Source: Mucidula mucida
Lineage: Eukaryota; Basidiomycota; Agaricomycetes; Agaricales; Physalacriaceae
DNA: 64,000 nucleotides
NCBI GenBank assembly: GCA_015501055.1
Contig: JADNYV010000206.1
Location: 1-64,000, forward strand
Direction: 5' to 3'
The notes beneath the pieces were generated by a model. The model had not been told where the DNA came from and made no database searches. It was given only the letters and a program-made list of their open reading frames with translations. Shown here piece after piece: positions 11,911 to 24,532 of this stretch (its first letter is position 1; every line of letters begins with the position of its first letter). The position numbers and the translations under genes are program-made.

Positions 11911-12227
11911 TGTAGGGATACAGAACTCTTTGATTGCAGCAAGCTCAGTTTGGACAGTGTGTGCGTGTGCGAAATGGGTGTTCAATACCAGTAGACTACG
12001 ACAAGAGCTCTATAAGTACTGTAAAGTAATGAAGTCCACAATGTGCTATTATAGTGAGTTGTGAATGTATGAAACATGTAAGTAAGGAAATGAATACCAC
12101 AATGTGCTATTAGAGAGATGTGCTATTAAGAAGGTGTAAGTAATCTAATTGTGAAGTCCAAGCTTATCATGACCAAGAGTCCCGACGGCTGACCGACTGT
12201 GCGCCTAGCGCGAGGCGCTAACCTACA
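11911..12227 (-). repeat. 3' LTR of gypsy element 1
   Basis: 317 bp. It starts TGTAGGGATACAGAAC and ends CCTACA, forming short inverted ends. The first 51 bp are repeated at 19115-19165, where the second copy is cut off. The inner boundary at 12227 is inferred from the inverted ends, because the other LTR does not extend that far. Confidence 0.7.
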
Positions 12228-12307
12228 TCCTATACAAACTTTAGAATATCAATCTCCGGGTTGATCCACTCAATCTGTGATTCAACAAAAAAAAATGCAA
12301 GCTCTGA

Positions 12308-13467
12308 TCACTCCTTGTCCGCAACCATTACATTGTTGTTGTAGCCATTATTAACAATACCAGCAAGATCTGCTGGGTGAACAAACTCTGTAACGGTAAA
12401 CTCCTTCAACAACCAAGTGTAGTAGGGAATAAGGCAAAACACCGTGAACTTCAATCTGGAACTGCTCCGTTGAGTTCTGCCAAATAATATGCGCCTCCTT
12501 TGCTGCAACAGACAACGGTTATAGGACCAAAGTACCGCGGGCAAAATTTTCTATTGGTGCCTTTCTCAATTTTCTTGTTAAGCACAAGTACTAATGCGTC
12601 AGGTTTGAAGTCATAGTCGTGGATTGTGTTGGCGTAGCATTGCTCAAAATTGCCTATGAAGCGGAAACAGGAGGCAACAACTCTATTTTTAAGGTGAGCA
12701 ATGTCCTTGTTGTGTTGTTTGAGTTGACGAGCCCTCATGTAGAGGAGGTCGGTGTCCGACAACTTTCCGTGGATTCCTGAAAACAAGAACGTTGCATAGA
12801 GCAAGTCAAAGGGTAGGAGTAGTTCGACACCCTGAGTGGCGTAGAATGGAGACATGCGGGTCCGTTTGGAGGTAGTGATGTGTTTGGCCCAGAATACAAG
12901 GTGCGCTTTCTTTGGCCAGTCTTTTCCTTTTCCTTCACACAACTTCTTTAGAGCGTCTTAAATCGGGTGGTGCCCCACTTCTACAAGACTGTTTGCCTGA
13001 GAATTGTAGGCCAAAATTTGAATATGCCGGATGCCATACTTCTTGGCGAGGTAGTTGATGGCAGCGATGATGGGTGGACCATTATCAGTGACAAAAATCT
13101 CAGACAGTCCGCCCCAATGACACAGGATTTCCTTAAAGATGAACTGTCCAATAGTTTTGCCCGTCTCAGAGCGCAGCATTTGGAATTTGGGCCAGTTGGT
13201 GAGTGAACAACGACCAGTGATGATATACTAAAAACTGTTGGCTTTAGGAAGGTGCATGGTGTTGATGTGGCATTTTTGGAAGAGTCCTGCGGGATACAAG
13301 ATAACTGGTAATAAGTGAATTTTCTCTGTGGATTCGACTTGACACTGATGACATGTCTTAAGGTACCAGGCAATATTGGTGTCCATATTTGGCCACCAGA
13401 AGCGGTCTGTGATGTAATGACAAACAGGATAAAATCCACAACAATGCCCAAGCTCATCATGAGTCAT
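12308..13467 (-). pseudogene. Gypsy element 1 integrase region
   Basis: Three open pieces in different frames. The upstream piece (13467-13228) has the integrase zinc module, with DELGHCCGFYP, RFWWPNMDTN and CHQCQ. The middle piece (13179-12958) carries part of the catalytic core, with FVTDNGPPI and a degraded NSQANSLVE in place of the usual NGxxE motif. The last piece (12942-12308) looks like the C-terminal integrase region. Frame changes and the altered glutamate region make it inactive. It ends at a stop shortly before the 3' LTR. Confidence 0.8.
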
Positions 13468-13926
13468 TCAGAGGACAAGGATACGACCAGCGTACAGGAT
13501 GACAAGCTGATGACGGCCATAACGATTGCAACAGAATAGTTGCCTGTTGGTGACAAAGTAGGGATGTGCACATTGCTGGAGTGCGTGGATACGGTTAGTA
13601 GTGACGGAGGATGGAATTTTGAGGTGAGTGAGGTAGAACTTCACCTCGTTAAGCTGCTCATTGCGGCGCATAGTGTTATTTGTTTGGGGAGGACCGTTTG
13701 TGGTAGTGCTTGTTGCTGCCGTAAATAAGGATGCAACTGGTGAGTTGTTTAATATGAGTGTCCCAACAATTGCCGTACCAACCGTCTCTCGCTGCAGAAA
13801 AGAAGCGACCCAAACTGTCGCTCCCAAAAGCTTGTCATCAATCCAATCTTCCGCGTCTTTGTTGGCAATGTCTCCAGGATCTTTGGTAGACTCTCGCCGA
13901 GATAGATTATTGGGTCCTTTAAAGCA

Positions 13927-13934
13927 GTTGGCAG
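13927..13934. repeat. Left target-site duplication of small hAT element
   Basis: GTTGGCAG is repeated exactly at 14554-14561. Eight-base duplications are typical of hAT transposons. Confidence 0.92.
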
Positions 13935-14553
13935 TAGAGACCTCAACAAGTTTCCGGGTCACGCAGAAACTTGAGTACTTGATCCGGCTGGGGATCTCGG
14001 CTACTCGACTCGTTTGATCCGCGGATCAATAGCGAGTCGGGTCATAAACAGATTGTGAGTAGGGCATCTGGGCAGTGAGTACTCGCACTTACTCGCAACT
14101 AATTGTAGTATTGATGATCAGTCTAGCTACATTGACGGATGTTGAACGGATGTTTTCGGTGGCTGGCTTAACGGTCACCAAACATTGTTTCAACCTTTCG
14201 GATGAGTCTGTTCGCGCCTGTGTCGTGTTGAAGGATTGGTTCAAGTCAGGCCTTGTGCCTATTGAGCAAGTAATTTGGATTTTCAACAAAAAAGCCGCAC
14301 GGAAAGGTAAATCTGATGAGTAGTTATTACAAAGTGGTCGTTTATGTACAGTTTTATTACAATATTATGTAGCTTGATTCGCGAGTATTTGCGACTTGTT
14401 ACTGATCCGGATCGTCTTTGAGTACTCAACTTGTTTGACCCGCAAGTCAGCGCGGATTGAGTAAGTTCCGGATCACGAGTATGCCCTTTCGGCCTCGAGT
14501 ACTCGGCTCTCGGATCGCGGGTCTGATCCGAGTATTACTCGTTGAGGTCTCTA
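13935..14553 (+). mobile_element. Short hAT element inside gypsy element 1
   Basis: 619 bp with terminal inverted repeats TAGAGACCTCAACAAGT (left) and TAGAGACCTCAACGAGT (right, reversed), flanked by a perfect 8-bp target duplication. Subterminal regions have several GAGTACTC/ACTCG-type words, like the larger hAT element at 54870-56885. Only the C-terminal part of a transposase remains inside. It is too short to be autonomous and must have been moved by another hAT transposase or been deleted after insertion. Confidence 0.9.
14075..14323 (+). pseudogene. hAT transposase C-terminal dimerisation fragment
   Basis: 82-codon open segment ending at 14321-14323. It contains LATLTDVERMFSVAGL, then NLSDESVRACVVLKDWF and a lysine-rich tail. 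This is the usual end of hAT transposases (dimerisation region with TS/LTDVER and S-x-R). The catalytic DDE part is absent. It resembles the corresponding stretch of the larger hAT element at about 55690-55790. Confidence 0.85.
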
Positions 14554-16410
14554 GTTGGCAGGAACATGAACATTGTCCAAACTAAACATCAATATGGCAG
14601 CAATCCAGTAATTCATGAACATGTTGGGATGGACATCCGGTTTATTGAGCATGTCATGTACGTACTTAGCTACCATTTCAACAACAAAATGCTGAAGTCC
14701 AACAAGGTACATCCACATAGCGTGGAGAGCGCGCCATAAACCACGGAGCTTGAGCTTGGCCTGCGAGTAGCGCAGCTTGATATTGGACCAGGCAATGGAG
14801 CCGAATCAGGCGATGCAACAATGGGAATCTTTGTCGTCTTGCTGGAGGAGGTAGCCGCAGGCAATGTGGGACATGTCAACGGAAAGGATAATAAGTCAAC
14901 CACATTTGTAGTTGATAGGACGGATGGCGGGGCAGGTGGCAATTGCTTCCTTGAGGGTGTCCATGGCGGACTGCTGGACTAACTCCTAGCAAAAGGTAGC
15001 TTTCTTTGTCGTGAGTATCACTAATGACTTGGCTAACTCTGCAAATCCTTTTATCCAGATGCATATGGTGCCTGCAAGACCATGGAAACCACGGACACCT
15101 TTTACATTGCAACAGGGTGGCCACAACCAGATTTTGTTAACAGCAAGTGACTTGGGGAGTTGGCCATTATAGTCGCAAAGCTGTCTAAGGACAATGACAT
15201 TGGGAACACCAACTTTTAGCTTCTTTGCAGAGACTGTCGCACCGGCGCACTTGAGACAATGAAGGATTTGGTGAATATTAAGTAAGTGCTCCCATACAAA
15301 CTTTTGAGCTTGATCGTTCTCAGGATGTGTTTTATAGGTACCATCTAGTAAGCAATAGTACGTGCAAGAACCCAGAACATTAATGTTGTCAATGAAATTT
15401 GAAGCGATCTCTGTGTTGTGCTGGAGGATGAAGGCAATATTGTTATGGAAAATGTTGACAGAGAGAGTCCAGCCTTGCAGAAGTGTTGTGAGACACATTG
15501 GGCTGAGGTGAGTGTTAATGGTAATGAGATTGTGTGAGCTAATAGCAAGTAGGGATTGGTTGTAGCCAGAAAGGAGGTTGAGTTGGGTATAGATAGTGCA
15601 GCTGGCAGTGTGCTTACAATACAGGCTGGGAAGAGGTGGCTGGCCAGTTGTACGCATAGTATGTCTGTTTATGTCATCAGGGTTTACCACAATTCTGATT
15701 TTCCCATCCTTTTTAGCAATGCAGAACCACTGCGTGCAATACAAGCTGTCTAACGGCTCCCACAGTCTAAGTCAAACCTTCTCTTTGACCTGGTGATGAA
15801 CTTCTTTGCAAATGCCGAGTGGGATAGGAAAGGATTTATGCGCCTAAGGTTTGTGTTTGATAAGCGGAATAATTGCGGGACTAATGTAGTTGCTTTGTAT
15901 AGTACCGTGTTCTTTGGGCGTAAAAGTGATGGCATCAGCATTGAACATGAGGACAGTAATGGCGAGTTTGCGCTCTTTGGAAGTAAGGAAGGTGTTGTTC
16001 AGAATCCCAAGTGATTTGAGCAGCTCCTGTATAAGCCGCGGCGTTGGGACAAAGTTGAGAGGAATGGGTGAGAGGGGAGGAAGGGTGGTGAAAGGGTCTT
16101 CAGGGAATCATTGCTTGATTTTGTCGTCTTCTGAAAGGATAGCTGGGACTGGCCGGGCTTTCTTATCAATACTCTTGTAGAGCAAACAGTGTTGATTCTT
16201 GTCGTAATAGAAAGTAAATGCAATTAATGCTTTTGTAATGGGAGACACATTGTAAAGTATGACAGGTGAAGGCAGGTTTGTGTGACAATCTGCTTCCTTC
16301 CATGCTGTCACCACGTCGGCTATACAAGAGATGCCGTAGGCCTGCGCTGCTGGGCGTGTTCGCTCTTCTGTCTCAATTACATGGCTCTCAGCAGCATAGA
16401 CTCCACTGCC

Positions 16411-16944
16411 CTAAATTTGGATAAGAACACCCAACACAGTTTCCCATTTCCAAATACAAACAACGCGCTGCCACAGATGGCCAAGAAGAAGTTGATAAGG
16501 GGCAGAAGGGACAATGAATGCATGGGCAAAGGTGGGCAAGCCGTCTACCGTAATTTCCAGATACTCAGCACAACCAGGAAGTGCCTCTTTACTGTCATTG
16601 GCAGTTCCCATAAGCATTGTGTGGTGCTGGTTGACATCCACACCGAGCTCTTTCGCAAGATCTGCACGGATGACAACAATTTTGGAGCCTTTGTCCAGAA
16701 GAACATGTTCAGACTGCTTTCCAGCAATGCAGACTGGAATAACACAAAGCAGTGCAGCATACTCAAGTGCTGGTGGTGGAGGTGGAGATTTCTTGTTGTT
16801 GAGGGATAGGGTATTGCTAGCAGATGTGGATGGGGGAACTTGAGAGGTACGTTTGTGTGCTACCGCTTCTTGTTGCAGTTCAGGGCTAATGAATAGGTTG
16901 TGTATGGGAATGGAAATGGAGGAATCAAGGATATTCTGATACAT
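16411..16944 (-). pseudogene. Gypsy element 1 protease region
   Basis: Open segment with a retropepsin-like fold signature: VLLDKGSKIVVIRADLAKELG, where the active-site triad is DKGS instead of D[ST]G, then LPGCAEYLEITVDGLP and QLLLGHLWQ. The position between gag and reverse transcriptase fits gypsy order. The altered triad suggests inactivation. Confidence 0.75.
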
Positions 16945-16977
16945 GCATGGGACAGCAGAGGCATTGTGGAGCTGAGA

Positions 16978-19069
16978 CTAATAACAAAATGCGGGGTGTT
17001 GTGTATTGTTGGTGTGTTTGTTGTGGTTGTCATTCGTGCTTTGCTCATTTTGTTTCATAGTCGTGCATTCCATGAATAGTGGTGTTGGCTGAGCATCTGC
17101 TGGTGTGTTGGTTGCATCTGGTGTAGTAGGTTTCTTTGTCTCTACTGGGGACTCCTCTGACTCGCCCTCTAGGTGCAGAAAGCTCCACTGAGTTTCTTCT
17201 TCATCGTTCTCTTCATCAACAGACTTCTCTTCATTCTTCTTTTCTTCCTCCTCCTCGACCTCCTCAACTATGGCAGCTGCCGTCATACTAGTGTGGCCTT
17301 TGTCAAATGCTGTGCAATCTAAAAACCCTCCCTGAGACGTGGAGGCTACAGGGATAGTGGAAGAGGGGGCAGCTGGAGCAGCAAGTGGCCCTCCAAATAG
17401 CTTGTTGACAGCACTGCGATAGCCAAGAGGATGACAACAAATAGGTTTACCGTTTTGGAAGCAGAGCCGACCATTTTGCTGCATAATTCGTCCGGCCTCA
17501 AGATATGCCTCCAAGATTCCGCATGCAGACATAAAGTGAGAAGGATTGAGGCAGAAGTAGCAGCCCTCCGACTGTGAGGCACCATGATTGTATCCGTAAT
17601 TATGACCATAAGGTGCGGAAGCTGTGTTCTGTGGCTGGTATTGGGGGTTCTTGAACTGATACATTGTTGCAGAGAATGCAGCACCCTAGGCGGGAGGAGG
17701 AGGTGCAGCATGAGAGGTGAGGAATGGCTGCAGCATAGCCTGCAGCACATGTATCTGTGCAAGGCTCATCTTTTCATGTGTAGCGGCGAGATCATCCATT
17801 GTGACAATTTTTGTCTGCACAGCACTTGTGGACTTGAGTGCTGGGGTCTTGTCATTGCTGGACTCAAAATTAGATAATGTGTGCTTGGCGCAATGGGAGG
17901 ACTTCTTGGGGCAATGTGCGGGAGGATAATCATCATTGTTGTCGGATGAGTCATTGTAGGAGCGCAACTACAGAACCCATCGGCCAGCCTTCATAACAGT
18001 CTCCATTGTAGGAGGCGTGTCATGGTCCCACTTTGTGTTGGTAAGACAGATTTGATTCTTTATCTCTCTGTGTGCTGACCGGTGGATTCCCTTCCAGAAA
18101 AAGCGCTGCATCTCCTTCTCTGAGATCACACTGCATTTCTTCAGCCCTTTTGCGACGGGCATGAATGCACAATAGTACTCCTCAAGACGGTGTTCGGAGT
18201 CCATGAACCTCTTCTTCTACTTGTGGACAAGGTTCTCAAGGTCTCGCATAGAGGACTTGCTCTTTTTTGACAACTGATAGAAAGAATCGGTGAGATCCTT
18301 CTTGAAGGAAGTCCAGTTGCACTTATCAGCATCCTCGTTATAGCCGTTGGATGACTTCCACAGTTGCTTTGGTCTTATAACAAATTGCAGCATGGACCCT
18401 ATGAGCGTCGGGGACAGTGTAGGTTGAGGCCAGTGCCTCAATCTCAGCAAGGTAGTCATTGAGTTCCTCTGGCTCAGTGGAGCTGAACCTGGGAGCATTG
18501 TCGGCGTTGCGAGAGGGAAGAGTGCCAAGACCTTTGAGTGTGGTCATGGTGATGGTTGACAACAGTGACTGTGAGGGCGGTGAAGGGGTAGATGATGATG
18601 CTGGACGGGTTGGCAATGATAAGAAAAGCGGAGATGGCGAGCGGGATAAGCAAAATGGGTCTAGGAATGGGGAATGGGGATGAAAGAGAGCAGTCTCGTT
18701 GACTGATTCAAGCGAGGAAAGCTCGAGGCTGGGAGGCAATAATGGCAAGGACTTGTCGTCGCCAAAGAGAGGTGATGTATCAAGGAGTGACGGGAGAGTT
18801 GGGATAGAGGTGAAAGGGTCTGATGCAGTAAATTCTGCAACGGCAAACTGTAGGCGCCCAAGGCGTTTGGGGAGATGAAGAGTGGGGGTGTAGACCTGGC
18901 TAGGTGTTGCACTAGCGACACGGGCAGCCTGTAGAATATGGTCTGGGTTGTTGACTTTGGGAGCGAGGGGACTGGCGGGGTTAGCACATGTATTCTGTTG
19001 TCGCGCTATGTTGGAGCGTTGACAGACAGGGATTTGTGACGGGAGTGGCACAATGGCAGAGAGCACCAA
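16978..19069 (-). pseudogene. Gypsy element 1 gag
   Basis: Gag remnants in three frames. The upstream part (19069-18338) is proline/serine-rich, then a capsid-like segment starts with FSSTEPEELNDYLAEIEALA. Middle pieces at 18528-17968 include SFKKDLTDSFYQLSKKSK. The downstream part (17664-16978) has a zinc-knuckle-like CYFCLNPSHFMSAC and a strongly acidic tract. Stops and frame changes at about 17968, 18205 and 18338 show decay. Confidence 0.75.
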
Positions 19070-19114
19070 CTACGAGTTTGGGAGACATAGTTTGAACTTG
19101 TGGTGGTCACCAGA

Positions 19115-19165
19115 TGTAGGGATACAGAACTCTCTGAGTGCAGTGAGCTCAGTTTGGACAGTGCG
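19115..19165 (-). repeat. Truncated 5' LTR of gypsy element 1
   Basis: 51 bp matching 11911-11961, with about six differences. It ends exactly where the TGTTAGCG end of gypsy element 2 begins. The missing remainder of the LTR is not found on the far side of that element. Confidence 0.8.
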
Positions 19166-19694
19166 TGTTAGCGACTGACTAAGCCACAAGACTCAACCAG
19201 GTACCACAGCAAGAACTAAGGAAGAAAACATTTGCGTTCGTAAGACTAGGCTAGGCCAGGTGTATAAACGAGATCGGAACTAAAGTACAATGATACTACA
19301 CTACTGCTTATATACTAGTAAGCCTGTGTTTGGGACTCCTTGTCCATACGTGTTTCCGCTAGGGATAACTCCACGCCCTTGACCCAGTGCTGTATGCTAC
19401 TAGTCCGTGAAACCATTAAATACAAGTGGTAACTGCATGTAAGTAATAATACTGAAACGACCATGTGTGCTACGAGTGTTGGTGGTGTGTATACAATAGG
19501 GAGTCCATGAGGTATCGGCATGTATGATGTCATCCATGTGTTGGACGTGTGTCCGACATGAGTACGGCTTCGGTAATGAAAAGGGGTATGATTGGTGACG
19601 AAACAGATGATGAAACAGTCCGTTGGTTGATAAGACAAGGCCCCGATAAGATATGATAAGATGTGAAAGTGTGAAAATATGGCAATTCATAACA
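19166..19694 (-). repeat. 3' LTR of gypsy element 2
   Basis: 529 bp, beginning TGTTAGCGACTGACTAAGCC and ending TTCATAACA on the plus strand. It matches 25129-25654 and 61715-62243 closely. Confidence 0.93.
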
Positions 19695-19705
19695 TTACCC
19701 CCTCC

Positions 19706-22700
19706 TTAAGGCGCAAGTTCCATTCTGCGCCAGAGTCGCTCCATAAGGGCTGCAGAGGGTAGCGTGACGTCGAGGGGTTCGGTATCGGGCGGTGGCATGG
19801 GTCGGAAAAGATGTGATGGAAATTGCGACATGGGGACTTCAATGCGAGCAAGCGCGGGTGGCTTTGGCTTGTTCGGATATTGTTGGTGGAAATCACTGAT
19901 GGCTTCGTCGGCATTTTTGAGATTGCATGCCGGTTCCCATGTCTGCTCGTGTGTGCCATAACCCTTCCAGTGAACCTTGTATTGAAAACCCCCGCGGTAC
20001 TTCCGGGAATTCACCACTTTCTCGACCTCCCATTCCGGTTCGGCTCCTTCCAGCACAGGTGGTGGACGCGTGTCTCGGGGTTGTGTTGGACATTGGGGCT
20101 CGTGATAAGGTGTTAACAGGGCCTCATTGAACACGGGATGGATGCTTTTCCATGTGTGAGGAATCTGGAGCTTGTAAGAGCTCGTCCCAACTTTCTTGAT
20201 CACTTTGAACGGCCTGAAGCGTTTGTCATCGACCTTCTTCATTGGTTGGTCCGTGCTGAGATTCGTCCCTTCCAACCATACTTTGTCGCCCGCCTTGTAT
20301 TCTACTGCGTCTGTCCGCTTCCTGTCATAAAACCGTTTCATATCTTCCTTTGCCATCTTCAATGCCGACCCCACGTTGTCCCATGTTTTCCTCATGCCGT
20401 CGGCAAACTCCTGCGCAGTCTCATTTCTCAATGCCGTTTTTGGGGCGGTGCCTTTGTAGGGGTGTCTGCCCATGTCTGCGAAGAACGGAGTAACTTTGGT
20501 TGCCAAGTGTACCCGATCATTATAAACAAATTTGGCAGAGGGTAGCCATTTGTGCCAGTTGTTCTGATGGTAGTTGACAAATAACCGTAAGAAATGTTCT
20601 ATCTCTTGGTTCAGCCGTTCCGTCTGCCCATTTGTCTGTGGATGATACGCCGTTGTAAAGTTTCCTTGTATGCCCAACAACCGGTACAACTCCTTCATAA
20701 AACGCGAGTGGTATTGTGGACCGCGATCATGTATCATCTGGCGTGGCATCCCATGTATGGGGAAAATGCGATCTCGGTAGATGCGGGCCATGCCTTCTGA
20801 CGTCAGAGTGGTGTGTGTCGGTATGATGCGTAATCGCTTTGTGAAATGGTCCACAAACGTGCTGATCGCATTGTATCCTCCCGATTCCGGCAGTTCTCCA
20901 ATCATGTCCGTCCCTACTACTCCCATGGTTGCTTGGTACATCTATAGGATGGAGGGGTGCGGCCGGCTTTGTGCGATGTGACTTTGTAACTGGCACTTTT
21001 GACACCCTTCCACGTATTCGCGGACATCTCGGCTGATTCCTAGCCACCAATAGGTGCGTGTGATCAACTCGAGGTCTTGTACCGTCCGGATGCCCTGCAA
21101 GCTGTGCATCATGGTGCATTCCAATAACTCTTCCCCGCAATTCCGTGTCCTTTGGTATGTAAATACGATCTTTCCACATAATAAGTCCATTTTCCTTCTC
21201 TTCCCATCCTTTTTCTTTGTTTTCTAATGCTTTTTGTAGTATCTGTCTTTGTTTCCTTTTCTTTGTTTGATTTTGTTAAGTAATTCGTCCTCCGGTGTAT
21301 CTACTGTATGTAAAGAAAATTGAATTTGTGAAATAAAAACTCCGGTTTGAGCAAAACAATGTTTTCTTATCTTTTTCCCCCTTCTCAAGGCCTGTCATCC
21401 TTGACAAGGCATCAGCTTTCCCCATCGTCTTGCCCGGCTTGTGAATCATCTGTATGTTATACTCCGCCAACTCCGTAACCCATCTCGCCTGCCTCCATTC
21501 AACTTCTGTGGCTTCCGGAAGTACTGGAGGTTTTGATGATCGGTAAACACCTCCACCGTTTCCTTTGCTCCAAGGAGATATTGTCTCCAGTCGTCAATTG
21601 AGTCCATAATAGCCATCATCTCTTTGTTGTAGATCTCATAATTGCGCTCCACTTCGTTCAGCGCGCGAGACCGAAAGGCTACTGGTCTCCATTTTCCGTC
21701 AACAACTGGGAAAGAACCGCCCCGTTTGCATAGTTCGAGGAGTCTGCCTCGACTCGAAACTTGCCGTCGTCGCGTGGTACATCAAAACGGGTTCTTCCGT
21801 CATCCTTCCGTTTCAACTCCTCAAACGCCTCGTGCTGCTCCATGCCCCAAACCCACTCGCCCTTCCCGGTTAGCGATGTAATGGCTTCGCTACTCCCGCA
21901 AATCCCCGGATGAAACGTCGGTAGAAGTTGCAGAAGCCCAGAATGACTGTACTTCCTTCTTCTTCGTCGGCTCCTTCCATTCCTTCACTACGGCCACTTT
22001 TGCCGGATCCATCTTCACTTCTCCTCCTCCAACAATAACTCCCAAGTAGTCTACAGTATGTGCCTCAAAACTACATTTCTCGGGTTTTAAATACAACTTA
22101 TTTACTCGTAATATTCTAATACTCGTTGTACAATATGCCTATGTTCTTCCAAGTGTTTGTAAAGATAAGTATGTCATCTAAGTAAACTATAACATGTCCT
22201 TCATCGATCAGCTCCTTCAGAATGTGATTCATGAACGATTGGAATGTCGCCGGCGAGTTTGTAAGTCCGAAGAACATGACTGAGGGCTCAACAGGCCTCG
22301 GTTTGTTCTAAACGCCGCTTTCCACTCATCACCTTCTTTGATCGGATGTTATTGTAACCCCATCGGACATCCATCTTTGTGAAACACTTTGCTCCCTTCA
22401 GCTTGTCGATAAGTTCTTGGATCAACGGCAAGGGGTATCGGTTTTTGATCGTCATGTCATTCAATTTCCGATAATCCTGCACTGGCTGAAGGCTTCCGTC
22501 CTTCTTCTTGACAAAGAAGAATGGTGACGCCATGGGTGAGATTGATGGCCGTATGCGTCCCGTGCGTATGTTTTCCTCCAAGAACTCGTCTAATGCCTTC
22601 TGCTCGGATGGACTAAGGGGATAGACTTGCAGTCAACCGGTTTGGAACCAGGCGTGAGTTCTATCGCGTGATCCCAGGGTCTTCGCTCCGGTAACTTATC

Positions 22701-23311
22701 AAAGTCCGCCTTGCTGAATACATTGGAAAATTCCTCGATGTAAGGTGCAGCAGCAGACGAAGGCTGTTGTGATCTCAGCTTTTCACCGCTTTTGCGATAG
22801 TTGTCCCAGTCCATCCAAAACAACCGCTCTCCCTCCTCCAGCTTCTCTTCTACATCTTCTCCTTCATCTTCTGGCAAGTCATACTCGGGTAGTAGCCGCA
22901 GCGGTCTGGGCATTGATCAAAGGTTAATGTGGATTCCGTCCAGTTGATTGTGGGGTTGTGATATCGTAACCAATCTAGCCCCAAAAAGATACTTGTTTTG
23001 CCAAGATTGGTGACGGCCAACTCAATCTTTTCGGCGTGATCACCAATCTTCATTCGGACCTCCACAAAACCTTTGATTGCCCTCCTTGTTTAGGGTTCCA
23101 TCCACATTGTAAACAGGGAGCTTGACCGGTAACTCCTTAATGGGAGTCCGTTCTTCTCAATGAATTCTTTATTGACACAAGAACCCGTTGCTCCGCTGTC
23201 AAGAAGGGCACTCGTTTCCCATTCAGAGCCTGTGTGTACGCTCTCTATGGTTACTCGGAGTTTCATGTCCTGCCCCTTTGTTCCCCGGATGTACTTCCTT
23301 GACTTTTTCAA
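19706..23311 (-). pseudogene. Gypsy element 2 pol (protease to chromodomain)
   Basis: Protease at 23311-23090 keeps ALLDSGATGSCVNKEFI. Reverse transcriptase pieces lie at 22581-22288 ([34 protein letters not shown]) and 22096-21890, with breaks and lost sequence between them around the YxDD site. RNase H follows at 21652-21446 (YNKEMMAIMDSIDDWR). Integrase starts with the zinc module near 21120-20990 and continues in an open 411-codon piece (20941-19706). That piece has VGTDMIGEL, HDRGPQYHSRF and NGQTERLNQEIEHF, so the DDE residues are present. The chromodomain sits near the end (about 20005-19831, EWEVEKVVNSRKY, VHWKGYG, TWEPACNL). At least four frame changes make the copy non-functional. 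Confidence 0.88.
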
Positions 23312-23663
23312 CTCTGTACAACTTCCACTGCAGCTTCCTTTGTCAACGCTCTGATCGCCATCACCTTCTCTTCCGTCGCTTCTCTCTCTCTCGCTCCGGC
23401 ATCCATGCTCTCAAAATTCCCACTGCTCTCGACACTTGTCCTCTCTTAGCCGTTGTGCAATCCACTCGGGCGTATTTGGCTCAAATCTTTCTTTCGCAGG
23501 TTTTGGTGGTAAAGTCGTTGATGATATTTTAGATGTTTCAGTACCCATACTGTAAATAGATTCTGCATCTGACGACCCTTCCTTGATACTGCTCCGGCAG
23601 GACTGCGTCTACTGCGGGAGCTTCGCAAAACCCAACTCTTCGGCCAGCTTCTTCTTCTCCTCG

Positions 23664-24532
23664 TCATTCATTTCGGTCCATAGACCCCAAATCGTCTGGG
23701 GTCGACCCTTCTTCGGACAGAACCTGCTGACTGGCCGTGTTCGCCACAGCTGAAGCAGAGTCCTCTTCGACGTGCGTTGTCGATGTCCATCGGCCTGCCG
23801 GTTCCTCCATAGGTAACACCGGTGGCATCTCGTCGTGTGATCGGCGTCGGGGGTGGGTTCGTAGGATTGGCTCTCGATGTAGCCGCCTGCGGAGCTGAGG
23901 CCGGGACTGCATGCCGGACCTCTTGCTCGCCGTCCGCCTTCTCCACAGCTGATCGATCTGAATGATCTGTGCCTTCCAATCCTTGTACTTCTCTGGCAAC
24001 CCGTCTCGGCTGCCATAGATCTGATCAATGATCTTCTCGTTGACGTTGGTCTCGAGAAGTCTCACGACAAATGCGTCATCCTTCGATATCCTGCCTGAGT
24101 GAGTAGACCTCGAACTTCTGGAAAAGTCTTGAGCGGTGTCTTGCCCCTGGCGCAACCGCTCGATCTGGTCTTGCGCGTCTCGCGCGAGGTTGGAATCCAC
24201 AAATCGCTCCTTCAAGTCTTCCTTGAACTCCGTCCAAGAGACTGTCCATTCCTCTTCTTCCTCATCGAAGTTCTGGTCCGAGTAGTTCTGGACCCATGCA
24301 TCTACGTGATCTCCTCGGATGTAGGAGAGAACAACATCGATCCTTTCGGAGTCAGATGTGAGGTTGTTCTTCTTGTCACGGATGTATGTGAACATCGATC
24401 GCCACCAGCTCTTGTACTTGGACTTGTCCCCGTCATAGTCGTAAGGCTTGTTCACAAGGGATCGGCCTTTGATTTCGTATCGGCATGATGAGCGGGTGTG
24501 TGAGGAGCGGTTTCGGGTGCTTCGTTGGACAT
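23664..24532 (-). pseudogene. Gypsy element 2 gag
   Basis: ATG at 24532 opens a short frame that meets TGA at about 24451; the capsid-like region continues in the next frame to 23664. Capsid features include YKSWWRSMFTYIRDKKNN and WTEFKEDLKERFVDSNLA, as in other gypsy gag proteins. A CCHC knuckle can be read near 23730-23760 in an overlapping frame (CFSCGEHG), so at least two frameshifts are present. The region 23312-23663 continues the gag-protease link. Confidence 0.8.

Larger units (their letters stand above)
13468..15744 (-). pseudogene. Gypsy element 1 reverse transcriptase/RNase H region
   Basis: The piece 15744-14986 has the reverse transcriptase fingers and palm, with WFCIAKKDGKIRIVV and YTQLNLLSGYNQ. 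The catalytic YxDD is read as FIDN, so the active site is damaged. Further pieces down to 13468 cover the connection and RNase H region but are interrupted by the hAT insertion at 13935-14553. Joining the two sides of that insertion at the repeated GTTGGCAG restores the order of the gypsy sequence. Confidence 0.8.
11911..19165 (-). mobile_element. Ty3/gypsy retrotransposon, element 1 (decayed, truncated)
   Basis: Minus-strand gypsy element. The left (3') LTR is 11911-12227, with inverted ends TGTAGG...CCTACA. Only 51 bp of the right (5') LTR survive (19115-19165) before the LTR of the next gypsy element begins. The interior has gag, protease, reverse transcriptase/RNase H and integrase remnants in gypsy order, scattered over several frames. 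A 619-bp hAT element is inserted at 13935-14553. The surviving LTR pieces differ at about six of 51 positions, suggesting an old insertion. No target duplication can be checked because one end is lost. Confidence 0.85.
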
